DNA of 64,000 nucleotides, from positions 496,001 to 560,000 of the forward strand of contig CADCXD010000011.1 of NCBI GenBank assembly GCA_902806575.1, read 5' to 3'. The stretch is from Jackrogersella multiformis (Eukaryota > Ascomycota > Sordariomycetes > Xylariales > Hypoxylaceae). Shown here one piece after another: positions 1 through 9,602 of the stretch. The translations under genes and the position numbers were made by a program. Numbering within the stretch: the stretch's first letter is position 1; each line of letters opens with the position of its first letter. Under the pieces are notes generated by a model that was not told the DNA's origin, did not search any database, and saw only the letters and a program-made list of their open reading frames with translations.

Positions 1-629
1 CAGAAATGTCGCGGCGATGGCTCTTATGAAGTTAATTGTGAGCTTCATGGCGTAAATCTCTAACTAGAATTAAGATATTCGAATGTAAACGTAGCCCTCT
101 AGATTATTTCTACATTACTAGACTGATCCGGGGGTTCACGTTGATAAAAGCCCTACTGACGCAAGAGGATCGGCGGTACCGATCTATAATTGACAATCAC
201 TTACCGAAGGATCACATATGATAGGTCAAAGCTATAAGGTATTGGCCACCTGCCCGAATAGTATAGTCACGGTTACGGTGTATGGTTGGTCGAAATATGA
301 TTGCTATACGCAACGCATGTAACCTAATTCCATGAATGAAAAATCAACGTAGAGGCATGACTGATCGAAAAGAAAAGCCTTATAAACAGGAGCAAGACAA
401 CGCGGATAGCTAATGTTAAGAACCGATCGACCCCTTTCCATCCCTCCCTTGTCGGTGGTTCCATCCTTCAGAGTAGTAGTGCCATTTTTTTGTAGAATTT
501 TCCGTCCTTGAATTAAATCATCGCCGTATGAATCGAATCAATTGTTCAGTCGAAAAACCGTTAACCGTCTAGCCGAAACCGTAGAAGTCGAGTATGCCGT
601 TCTGTTGTTATCGAGAGAGGTTGAGTCAC
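1..629. other. Non-coding left edge
   Basis: I see no supported gene here. There is no long open frame and no tRNA-like or repeat structure. It is probably the 3' flank of the minus-strand gene that ends at 630, plus intergenic DNA. Confidence 0.5.
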
Positions 630-1585
630 TCAATCGTAAGAGACTGGGTAGAGGGTTGAAAACGCCAAGGCAAAGTGCAAGATGTCCGCTTCCCAACCAT
701 CGAAAAAGCTCTCGGTGACCGTGAAGATTTCGTAACAGGTGAGTGATAAGACAAGGCAACCGGCCATGGTTTGGAGACAGCCGCAAAGTGTCACAGTGAA
801 CAGCACAAAGTTTAGAGCGACGGCGGCGCCCACCTCTATATGCCAATCGTGCTGTTCCTCTACGATGAGAAGCTGCAATACCCAGTGCAGGCCAAATAAC
901 AGGTGCTTGCTGAGTCCCATGGTGGCAATAATCGCAGTGACATGAACCCATGGGATGATCTCGGGCTCGAAATGTTGGCGAGTGAGAACCGTGAAACATT
1001 CCAGATACTCGTCAACACCGAAGAGAACTGGAGAGGCCTTGTTAGTACCTGATTGACCAAAAATTGTCGCCAGTTATATAAGCCCTCCATGATAACGACT
1101 ACATCGGTTTACGGCATAACAGGTGATAATCTTGAGTGCCGTTCAGACTTAGACAAGGATGAGAAGGAAATGGGACGAGGAGAGTAGGTGGAGAGTAGGT
1201 GGTACAGTGTAGTGAGGTAGTAGGAGATAATTAACATAAAAGGAGACTTACCACATCGAGAGACGACGATTGCGACTAACAGGATAATCTGACCGTGGTA
1301 TTGTGGAGGAGGACTCTCCGACAGGGCAAGTAGCTTGTCCATAGCCCAACCTAGTCCGTACTCTACGTTCAACTCAAATGACGAGACTTGGCAAATGTCA
1401 ACGATGAGAAGAATTGCGATACTGAAGATCCAAAGACAGAACGTGAAACAGAGCAGTAGAGGTACTTGGTTGAGAATATCCTCATCGGGCTCATCGATGA
1501 GTTCAACGATGGCATCTCCCGCGGCCGCGTTTTCGCGTCGACGGTGACCACGGCCACGGTCGATCATGACATTAGGGTTATCCAT
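630..1585 (-). CDS. Uncharacterised multi-pass membrane protein
   Basis: Two exons, 1585..1252 and 1027..630, encode about 243 aa. The donor GTAAGT begins at 1251. The acceptor follows a TACTAAC branch point and CTCCAG, and the phases fit (334 + 398 nt, divisible by three). A basic N-terminus (RGRGHRRR, residues 10-17) and an acidic patch (DEPDED) lead to a strong hydrophobic segment at about residues 41-67. Further hydrophobic segments follow at about 98-108, 135-165 and 175-210. That suggests four or so membrane spans with a cytosolic basic tail. I recognise no catalytic motif and no named family. Seen: gene structure and hydrophobicity. Inferred: integral membrane protein of unknown role. 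The 224-nt intron is long for this window, so an extra small exon inside it cannot be excluded. Confidence 0.6.
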
Positions 1586-2724
1586 GATGATAGAGAAGGT
1601 AAGCTGGTGATATTGTGTTAGGATAGTGATGGTAGGATGATGTTTGTTGGGAGATGTTTTTTTTTTTTTGGAAATGAGGAAGAATGTTTTGTGGGCGAAT
1701 ATGGAAAGTATTGTGGGAGAGTTTGAGATTTTATTTTCAGAGATAGAGAATAGTCATATTACCGGGGCAAAAGCGGCTGGGTATGATTCTCCCGGTGACA
1801 CGAAGTGCGGCTATGCGGAGGGGGCGGCTTATACCGGGGACTAGCTCGAAGCAGCCGGCCGTTACGGGGCCGACATGTGGGTCCGCTCCGGGGGTACACC
1901 GGGAGCTCACCCATGGCCAGTAGCAATTACTACCTTGTAGACATGGGAATCATACTTTAACCTACCTCTACGAACATGAGTATGTGCATTAGGTTTTTTA
2001 ATAATGGAATTAACCTTAGGGACAAATAAGATAAACGTTATAGTACCGCAGCTCTAAAGATGCGGTGCCATATATTTCCGTGATAACTACCTACTTGTGA
2101 CGTATATTATTATAGTTTTATGGATGAGAAGGATGAAAAGGGTTGAATTATCACGGAAGTGATCTTTTACGGCATTAGCCATGTCTATTCCTTTCAATTA
2201 TATAAAGCATATAATCTCAGCTTGAAGAAACTCCATGAATGATAGTGATGTTATGCAGTATTATCATAGGCTTACTATACGAAATTCGACAAATGTCTAC
2301 CTTAAATCAGCTAAATATTCTCTCCTTGTTAATATTAACTTGCATAACATGTTCATTAACTCTTTTTCAGGTACTATTAACACCTCATGAACTACCTACC
2401 TACCTAGGTACCCAAGTAGTCATTACTTTGAAGATATATGCCTTTTGTTGGCATGTATCACAGGCTGCTTGGTAGCCTTAGGCATCTATCCATAGTGTAC
2501 CCAGGTAGGCAAGTCTCTTTAAAAATTGCGACCTTGCCTAATAACTACTCTGATCCTTTTCCTATCTGCCTATATCTGGTAGCCTATGTCAGTCTCGTGG
2601 CACATCGATCCACGCGCATCTAGGTGGTCATCTGGCTGATAGGCAGTGTTATCAAGTTATTGAGGTCTCCATCCCACCCGTTTAGTCTATCAGTTATCTC
2701 CGTAACGACAGCCGGCGAGTATGT
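1586..2724. other. Intergenic: T-run, degraded CCTAGG palindromes
   Basis: This holds a homopolymer T run at about 1657-1669 just upstream of the membrane-protein gene. A CTACCTACCTAGGTACC cluster at about 2394-2412 is of the kind seen throughout the window. I see no gene. Confidence 0.5.
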
Positions 2725-3279
2725 CTAGCTTGCGATTGTTGACTTCCAGAAATCGATCTCGCCGTCGAGGTAATGTTGGAAGACGGTGCGAGCACCGGCG
2801 ACTTGACTTTCCAACCCAGCAGGGATGACTTGCTTCCACGCGCTTGCGAAGTTGTAGTTAATTCCTTTGGTTGCCGCGTATCGGGCAAAGTCGCCCCACA
2901 GCTGAAGCAGCGCCGAATAGGTCTTCTGGTAAGATGCTATCACTGAGGCTTCGCTGCGGTAGCTAAAACTATCGATGACGTCCGACAGAATCCCTATTCG
3001 GTCGAACGGGTTATACCCGTTCCAACCTTTCTGGCTGACAAAATCAGCTCCGGCCACGACGTACTCTTTATACCGGTTGAAATCAGCATCGCACACCTGC
3101 AGGTTGGCCATGTTTGCGTTGTTCAGACCTACGTCTGTCGTGCGTCCGAGGAGACCTGTAAAGGCGTCGTTGATATTGCCCGCCCAGCCCCTGACTATCG
3201 CCAAGGACGGAAAATTGACCGACGGCCAGTTATCCTGAAAGATTCCGCCGGCGTTCCTGTAGGATGGCCTGGCGTCCAC
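2725..3279 (-). CDS. Orphan protein, 5' end not resolved
   Basis: An open frame of about 184 codons ends in TAG at 2725. Its apparent first codon at 3279 is GTG, and the frame stays open further upstream to a stop near 3335 without an ATG. The real start must therefore lie in an upstream exon I could not identify, or the gene is truncated. The protein is rich in Asn, Tyr and Trp (motifs RGWAGNINDAF near residues 30-40 and KGWNGYNPFDR near 83-93). It has an amphipathic C-terminal half with many aromatic residues, and a single Cys. I recognise no family. It looks like real coding sequence because of its low stop density and its even, non-repetitive composition. It could be a secreted or effector-like protein missing its signal-peptide exon, or a decayed gene. 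Function is unknown. Confidence 0.4.
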   Translation of the reverse strand: MDARPSYRNAGGIFQDNWPSVNFPSLAIVRGWAGNINDAFTGLLGRTTDVGLNNANMANLQVCDADFNRYKEYVVAGADFVSQKGWNGYNPFDRIGILSDVIDSFSYRSEASVIASYQKTYSALLQLWGDFARYAATKGINYNFASAWKQVIPAGLESQVAGARTVFQHYLDGEIDFWKSTIAS

Positions 3280-3511
3280 TCGCCTAGGTTGATGAAGATG
3301 ATGGGTTTGCGTAACTGATAATTATTGTCCTTGCAGATGGATGAGCATGAGAGGCTTGGCTAGTAATTAATTTAGTTATCAGTTCAATCAAGGGAAATGT
3401 CAAATTCATTGAAAACCACGACCTTCTCATGTTTGTTGTTAATTCAGATAATACGTAATAGTACTAACGAATAAAAAGTTATTCGCTTCAGTGAACGAGA
3501 CGGAAGTAAAA

Positions 3512-4534
3512 TCATTTTTCTCTCATTCTGCGTCTCTTCTTCAGTCGTTCAGGGGACGGGCTCATCGTCCACCAGATATCATCTAGATCGTCGCGATCTG
3601 TCTCGTTCTGTCCCCCCAACTCGCCATACCCCCTCGTGTGGCGCGTGATTCTTCTCAGCGGCATGATGTCTGAGTCAAGTAGCCACCACAGCTCCTCTAC
3701 CAGGGTTTCAGCCGCAACTTTGAACGCGGGCCGGAACCAGTCTCGCTCCTCGTGGCCTTCCTCGAGACCTGGATCGCTATTCGCAGCAACAGCGACCAAG
3801 AACGGCGCGTCCGCACGCCACCATTTCGAACCGGCGGTCGGTCGGTCCTCAGCGTCTGGAGTAAGAACCGAGTCCACGGCTTCCGGCGTGGCGCATAGAA
3901 ACAGCTCCTGCGCGAGTCCCGACGGCAAATCCGGCCTCAGCTCAGCGTACCTCTTACGAAGCGTATCCGCGTCAGCAACAGCAGCCCCATCATCTTCGAT
4001 CCAGCGAATCTCGAATTTCGCCCTCGCCTCCTCGAAATCTGGAAGCTCCGATCCGGCGCTCTCGAACTGTACATCGACAATCCTCCGCACCTCGTCCTCG
4101 AACTCCTCCCGGCGCGCCTCGTCGGCGGCGCGGAAACCGACGAATCCCCACACCTGGCCCTTCCGCCGCCGACTCCAATGCTTCAGCCAGTTTGGTGCGA
4201 TGGGTGATGATAATGATGATGACGATAATTCTTTCTCTCCTCCGGCTGCAGGTTCGCTCTCGACTTTCCGCTTCCTCTGCTGCTGTTCTTGAAACAACTG
4301 CTGCGCGAGCCTGCCGACGCCGTCCTCGCCGAGCACGTGGCGCAGACCTGCCTGCATCTTGGTCACCTCGTCGGCGGGGAGAGCGGCGAGGTCCTCGCTG
4401 GTGGCGGTACGGAACTTGGCGAGGGACCATCCCGGCGGCCAGTACGTGCTCGATGCGTCGGAGTACTGGGAGTGGTCCGACGCGGGTGTGGATTGCGGAG
4501 GTGCCGCTTGTTTGCTGAAGTCGGGACGAGGCAT
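3512..4534 (-). CDS. Uncharacterised fungal protein with WGF-type motif
   Basis: A single-exon gene of 340 aa starts at the ATG at 4534. Residues 1-90 are low complexity. Around residues 125-140 there is a basic stretch followed by QVWGFVGFR. A charged region and a Trp-rich C-terminal half follow (KWWR near 238, DWFRP near 266, EELWWLL near 280), and the protein ends in a basic tail. From memory, this layout (a WGF-V-x-(Y/F)-R strand, then an alpha/beta region with spaced Trp) recalls a large uncharacterised family of filamentous fungal proteins; this is a resemblance, not an identification. There is no signal peptide or membrane span. The basic C-terminus (KKRRRMREK) could act as a nuclear signal, which is inference. 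Confidence 0.6.
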   Translation of the reverse strand: MPRPDFSKQAAPPQSTPASDHSQYSDASSTYWPPGWSLAKFRTATSEDLAALPADEVTKMQAGLRHVLGEDGVGRLAQQLFQEQQQRKRKVESEPAAGGEKELSSSSLSSPIAPNWLKHWSRRRKGQVWGFVGFRAADEARREEFEDEVRRIVDVQFESAGSELPDFEEARAKFEIRWIEDDGAAVADADTLRKRYAELRPDLPSGLAQELFLCATPEAVDSVLTPDAEDRPTAGSKWWRADAPFLVAVAANSDPGLEEGHEERDWFRPAFKVAAETLVEELWWLLDSDIMPLRRITRHTRGYGELGGQNETDRDDLDDIWWTMSPSPERLKKRRRMREK

Positions 4535-5352
4535 TGTAAGGCTGAATGGAACTTAGCTTGATTAGAAATGCTGGGATGTATAAGATTCAATGATAGGTGA
4601 GAGTTGATGAATTATGTAGGTTTTAGGACCGATTCTAAGATTTGCCCCCAGTTACCGAATATTTAATGTATTTAACCTGTATAACTGTGTAGCTGTGTAA
4701 CGTGAGCTACCTAAGTTGTTAATTACATATATGATATGTGACACAAAATTAGGACATAATATGTCTTTAAAATCGTAAAGCAATTCTCAAATGGAAGAGA
4801 ATATATGCGAAGTATAGAAGCCGATAATGTGCTTTCACAGTTATACCCACCGGTGCCGAAAACCCATGGATGGATGGGGCGAATATCACAATGGCGAATC
4901 ATTGGTAAACTTCTTCCTGGGGGGTTTCCATGACATGGACCTTTCCATATCTCCAGAACCTGCCAGCTTCATGTCCAATATAGCAGAACTTCATCGGGGA
5001 GACAACAATCTAAGTAGGTACAGACAACTGTCCTACAATGAACCAAGAATAATTGATCTTACGGTAGTGGGTCGGACTTGCTAGAATAATGTCTCATCAA
5101 TTCCATTTTAGCGCAAGCGCGATACCGCCGAGAACCGCGATTACTAATACATCTTTTCTTTTCGGAATTCCGACCCGCTCGGAGCTACGCACAGTACAAC
5201 CGGGAAGACGGGGAAGAAAGATAATGAATGAACCACCCAAACGCATTAGAAAACTAGAGTCGACGTGTTCCTGCGAATCCCTAAGCTGACATGGCTCGCA
5301 CAAGAGAAAATCGCTCGAAAACAGGTCGCGATCCTATTTCGATATCCTCCCA
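4535..5352. other. Intergenic between divergent genes
   Basis: This lies between a minus-strand gene and the plus-strand AIM32 gene, so it should hold both promoters. It is AT-rich around 4640-4830. I see no recognisable gene or repeat. Confidence 0.5.
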
Positions 5353-6547
5353 ATGTCTTTGCGATCGTTAACCAGAGGAGCGTGGAGGTGCGCCACCTCC
5401 TCTAGAAGAAGAAGCAGCAGCAGGGGCAGCAACATACTCCCGCTTATGACGACGACGACAACGACGCGTCGGTATTTGAATACCATCTCGAAGTGCCCTG
5501 AGCCCACTTGCGACTGCGCCGACACGCCGTCGATGCCGTGGGGCCAGAAGATCGACAAGAATGCCAACCTCAACGGCCTCATGGCAGCGTACGCCCAGCA
5601 AGTCCTGATCTGCACCGGAAAAGACGACTGGGCGTCGCGCATAGAGGAGGATAACAGCGGCGACAACTTGGCTGCCGACATTAAGGAGCTAATTGGTCGG
5701 GGAGGCATGTATAGCGATGTGAGTTATGTTACTTGGTCCTCCCGAGGGACTGGTTAACCGATTCTGTGTGCGATCCCCACATGTCGCGAGGTATATTCAT
5801 GTGTGCTAACCGGAAATCGTTATATAGCCTTTTCACAATGTCTCCATTGTGAACGCTTCTTTCCCCTCTGCAATCTCTAGACGGCCGGAGGTACAGTCCA
5901 CGTCTGTATATCTTCTTCCCAGCTTTAAATACATCCCCTTCCTCCCGAGGGTATCCTTCGACTCAGTACAAGCCTTGGTCAAGGGTTACCTATTGCCCGA
6001 GACGCTCCATCCGATGAATGATGGCCTATCCCCGATACATAAGGACCGGCTACAACGGAAGGAGGCATATCAGTCTCTCCTCTATGGCGTACGCGACGTG
6101 GAGGACGTGCTTGTCCTGATCTGTGGACACGGAGAACGCGACAAGAGATGCGGCATCTACGGACCAATCCTCCAAGAGGAGTTCGAGAAGCAGTTACCCC
6201 AGGCAGGATTCGATGTACTTCATGGGCCGGCCATCGACGAGGGCATCTCGGTGCCGCAGCTCTCCGGAACCACATCGGAAACGGAAACGCCGCGTACGGC
6301 AAGGGTAGGCCAGATTAGCCACATCGGCGGGCACAAGTACGCGGGAAACGTCATAATCTACCTACCGCCGACTCTCAAAAACAGCGCGGGTAACCCGCAC
6401 CCCCTAGCCGGCCACGGCATCTGGTACGGCAGGATAGACCCAAAGCACGTGGAAGGGGTGATCAATGAAACCATAATAAACGGCAACGTTATCGCCGACC
6501 ATTTTAGAGGCGGGATCAACCAGAACGGGGATATCCTTAGATTATAG
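5353..6547 (+). CDS. AIM32: AIM32-like mitochondrial thioredoxin-fold ferredoxin
   Basis: Two exons, 5353..5718 and 5828..6547, encode 361 aa; the 109-nt intron runs from GTGAGT to ATATAG in phase 0. The N-terminus is Arg/Ser-rich with few acids up to about residue 40, typical of a mitochondrial presequence. The signature of the sucrase/ferredoxin-like (Aim32) family is present: CGHGERDKRCGIYG near residues 221-234 and HIGGHKYAGN near 287-296. In this family Cys and His residues of these motifs bind a 2Fe-2S cluster in a thioredoxin-like fold. Yeast Aim32 acts in mitochondrial redox quality control. An upstream cysteine pair (CPEPTCDC near residues 50-57) is also present. Length is normal for fungal homologues. 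The family call is firm; the detailed role is transferred from yeast. Confidence 0.88.
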
Positions 6548-7146
6548 AAATCCCGTATTCGGAAATGCTGAGATGCTACTCCGATGCGATAGACTCGCGG
6601 CCTTGTGTAATTATTAACGATTGGTCTCTCGGACTTATGACAATTCTGTTTGGGATGAAACGTAACAGGAAAACGCACGATTTTGGTGATGTTTGGGTGT
6701 TAGGTGATCCCTACTCAAGATACGTTCAAGTAAATAAAATAATTAAGCTGATAACTTTGGAAGTTGCTTATCATGAATTATGCCATTAGAACCCTACAAT
6801 CATAGCAATTAATGCTTTTTATAACTGAATGGGTATCTTCCCCAATACATGGTGTTGTTCTAGATCACAATACTACGCAGATGAAATTTTTATAGGTGAA
6901 ATTTTTATAGGTCTAGGTCTATTCGAAAGCTGTATATTCATTCACATTCAGATTAGTTACCGACCCATTACCAGGCCGTCGCCAACTGGCAATACATCGA
7001 TTTTCATTTTGGCAGCTCAAAACATCTTTCATCATCTTTCATCAACCTTCATACTAAGAGTCCATCAATACCAACCTCCCATATCAATAGTGAGCGCTAT
7101 TTGCGTATTAATGAAATTCAGCTGAATTTATTATGAGTTGATATCG
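6548..7146. other. Intergenic, tandem 15-mer
   Basis: This is the promoter region of the CYC2-like gene. It includes a perfect 15-bp tandem duplication at 6882-6911 and CATCTTTCAT repeats at about 7023-7050. I see no gene. Confidence 0.5.
6882..6911. repeat. Perfect 15-bp tandem duplication
   Basis: The unit TGAAATTTTTATAGG occurs twice back to back (6882-6896 and 6897-6911). It lies about 240 nt upstream of the CYC2-like start codon. Confidence 0.85.
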
Positions 7147-8793
7147 ATGAATTATTATCTAGCAGCAAGATGGGCCGGCCGGATGAAACCGTGCCTTCTC
7201 CCAAGCTCACGACCCGTCTGTCTTAGAGCTTACCGAATAGCCGCGAGAAGCCAGCAGCGATGTCAAATCTCATCGCGCGCTACCCCTACGCTTCTCCCCC
7301 GGCGCCAATTCTCAAACGTACCAGCGCGGCAGAGTAGCAGCGAGGCCCAGACCAAGACCAAGCCAACAGGAGAGCCAGAGCCAGAGCCAGAGCCCCAGCC
7401 CCAGCCTCAACACCACCCGCGAAAACAGGGAACAGCACGGTCATGGATCCTGTTCAACCTCGCCGGCATCAGCGCCGTCATCATGACCGCCATGGTTCTC
7501 AAGAGCGGCGGCCCCGACAGCCAGAGCGCGGCCGCCATCAACAAGACGACGTTCAGCCCCTTCACCATCACCTCCAAAGAGCAGGTGTCGCCGTCGGCCT
7601 TCGTCCTCGGCGTCCGCGCCGGCACCTCCCCGAGCCAGGAGACCCGGTCCGCGCGGCCGCTGGCAGAAGCCTGGGACCACGGGCTCTGGTCCGTCGAGAT
7701 CAAGCAGCCGCAGCTACAGATCGCGCGGCATTACACCCCGCTGCCTCCCCTCTCTCTCCCTCCCTCCTCCTCCTCCTCTTCTTCTTCCTCATCTTCGTCG
7801 CCCCCTAATCCATCGTCATCAAGCAACGACGACCAGGACCTGCGCTTCCTGATCCGGAAGCTGGACGGCGGCGAGATGTCGACGTACCTCAGCGAGCTGC
7901 GAGTCGGCGAGCAGGTGTACCTGCGGGGCCCGCACCTCGGGTTCGACGTCGGGCGGCGGCTCGGCGACGCAGCGAACGTCGTCTTCCTCGCCGGGGGCAC
8001 GGGGATCGCGCCCGCGCTGCAGGTCGCGCGGCGGGTTTTAGAAGCCGGCGGCGAGCGCAGGGCTAACGTGGCGGTCCTGTGGGCGAACCGGCGCGGCGCC
8101 GATGCCTTGGGCCGGCAGGAGCCCGGAGCTTCTGGTTCCGGGGGAGGTGGAGGGGGAGGGGGGTGGTTTTGGAGCTGGCGGGGCGCGGAAGCTGGGTCTA
8201 GCTCTAGCTCCAACGTAGGAGAAAAACGGGGAGGGCAGGTACAGACGGAGGACTCGTCACTGGCGCGGCAGATCCGCGCCCTGCAGCGGGAGCATCCGGA
8301 CCGCTTCCAGATCGCGTACTTCGTCGACGAGGAGGGGACGTTTATCGGCCCGCGGGATCTGCGGTCGCTGCTGACAGCACCGCACGCATCCTCTCCGTCG
8401 CCGTCACAACCACCACAGCAAAGCACCCTCCTCCCTGCGGCCCCATCATGTCCCTGGCACTCGCCCGCCACGCTCTCCCAGCTGCCCTCCGACCACGACA
8501 GCGTCTGGCGGTCCTTGCACTGCACCTGCGCGCAGCACGCCAAGACCGCTCAAAACGCGCTCACAGAGGCAAGCCCAACCGCAAAACCAGGAGCGAACCT
8601 GGTCTGCGTATCCGGGCCGGACGGGTTCATCGCGGCGTACGCGGGGCCGAAGAGGTGGTACGGCGGCGGGGAGAAGCAGGGGCCGGTGGGCGGGGTGCTG
8701 GGGCGGGTGCTAGGAGAAGGGGGGGTAGATGGGGAGATGGAGAAGGGGAATGCGAAAGAAGGGAAGGGCAAATGGCTTGTTCTTAAGTTATAA
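7147..8793 (+). CDS. CYC2: CYC2-like mitochondrial FAD/NAD oxidoreductase
   Basis: A single-exon gene of 548 aa from the ATG at 7147. The frame is open upstream only to TTG codons, and the next ATG is at 7183. The first 60 residues are Arg-rich and end near RQFSNVPAR, a plausible presequence. A hydrophobic segment at about residues 100-118 would anchor it in the inner membrane. The ferredoxin-reductase fold follows: the FAD motif RHYTP near 193, the nucleotide-binding GGTGIAP near 282, and the C-terminal CVSGPDGF near 488. Yeast Cyc2 is a flavoprotein that supplies reductant for haem attachment to cytochrome c. The fold is certain; the Cyc2 assignment rests on the transit peptide, single membrane span and flavin domain. 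Oddities are a Ser run near residues 202-220, a Gly-rich insert near 330-345 and a Pro/Ser insert near 410-430. Confidence 0.78.
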   Translation: MNYYLAARWAGRMKPCLLPSSRPVCLRAYRIAARSQQRCQISSRATPTLLPRRQFSNVPARQSSSEAQTKTKPTGEPEPEPEPQPQPQHHPRKQGTARSWILFNLAGISAVIMTAMVLKSGGPDSQSAAAINKTTFSPFTITSKEQVSPSAFVLGVRAGTSPSQETRSARPLAEAWDHGLWSVEIKQPQLQIARHYTPLPPLSLPPSSSSSSSSSSSSPPNPSSSSNDDQDLRFLIRKLDGGEMSTYLSELRVGEQVYLRGPHLGFDVGRRLGDAANVVFLAGGTGIAPALQVARRVLEAGGERRANVAVLWANRRGADALGRQEPGASGSGGGGGGGGWFWSWRGAEAGSSSSSNVGEKRGGQVQTEDSSLARQIRALQREHPDRFQIAYFVDEEGTFIGPRDLRSLLTAPHASSPSPSQPPQQSTLLPAAPSCPWHSPATLSQLPSDHDSVWRSLHCTCAQHAKTAQNALTEASPTAKPGANLVCVSGPDGFIAAYAGPKRWYGGGEKQGPVGGVLGRVLGEGGVDGEMEKGNAKEGKGKWLVLKL

Positions 8794-9602
8794 GCTAAGC
8801 TATATACTTCCTACCGAGGTACCTGCCTAAGTCTAGAGCGAGAGGTTGGTTCGAGGTACGGACTACATCCTAAATCTGTGTGGGTTCGGAGTGTATGGTA
8901 TACGATGGGCATGCATACATAGGTATCTAGAAGATATATGTCTAGCTGTAGAAAAGGAAAGAATAAAAAGAGAATGCAATAGGATGGGATGCATAGTATA
9001 TAGTATACCCAAGCCTACCTGTTTAGGTACATATGGATATATATAATATGGGCTAGGTACTTAACGTGATCCAAGAGCACGAATAGGGGCTAGCTGGGCA
9101 TGAGTTCAAACCCAGCTAGAGATATTTATATATCTCATCCATACACACAAATCTAACCTTAGCCAACTTGAACAGCCTAGACAGATACGATACCTATCTT
9201 TAGTTTAAATAGTTATTAGACCACTACGTTCATGCTCCACATAAAATAACTTAGTCCTCACAAGCACCAAGGATCCTCATATAATCTATCATTTTATTTT
9301 ATTCTAGTTTATTTTATTTTCAGAACAGTCATCCATAGTTTTCGTTTTGACTTGCGTCCCCTATTCTACCCCCCTACCCCCCTAGATACTAGGTCAATAG
9401 TCTCAGTGTATCCAGCAACTGCACAAGCTACAAGCAAACACGATCCACCATGCCGGCAGCACCTAGCCGTCTTCCAAGACCATGGCTACACACCAAATCG
9501 ATCTTCCACATGTTCTCCCGGGAAATCGAGCCCTAACTCCCAAGTACCGAAGTATCGGGTACCTACCTTTTATATTTTACGTACCTCTTGGATGGATAAT
9601 CG
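8794..9602. other. Convergent intergenic region
   Basis: This lies between the 3' ends of the CYC2-like (+) and HUS1 (-) genes. It contains scattered CTACC/TAGGTA motifs (about 9010-9060) and a 9-bp inverted repeat at 9092-9121. I see no gene. Confidence 0.5.
9092..9121. repeat. 9-bp perfect inverted repeat
   Basis: CTAGCTGGG (9092-9100) and CCCAGCTAG (9113-9121) flank a 12-nt loop and could form a hairpin in RNA or DNA. It lies between two convergent genes, about 300 nt past the CYC2-like stop. Confidence 0.6.

Noticed and set aside
7731..8543. 270-codon minus-strand frame
   Set aside because: It is antisense to the CYC2-like exon; GC-rich codon bias creates it.
9091..9122. Possible tRNA (GAGTTCAAACCC resembles a T-arm)
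   Set aside because: No acceptor, D or anticodon stems can be drawn around it. The sequence is explained by the 9-bp inverted repeat.
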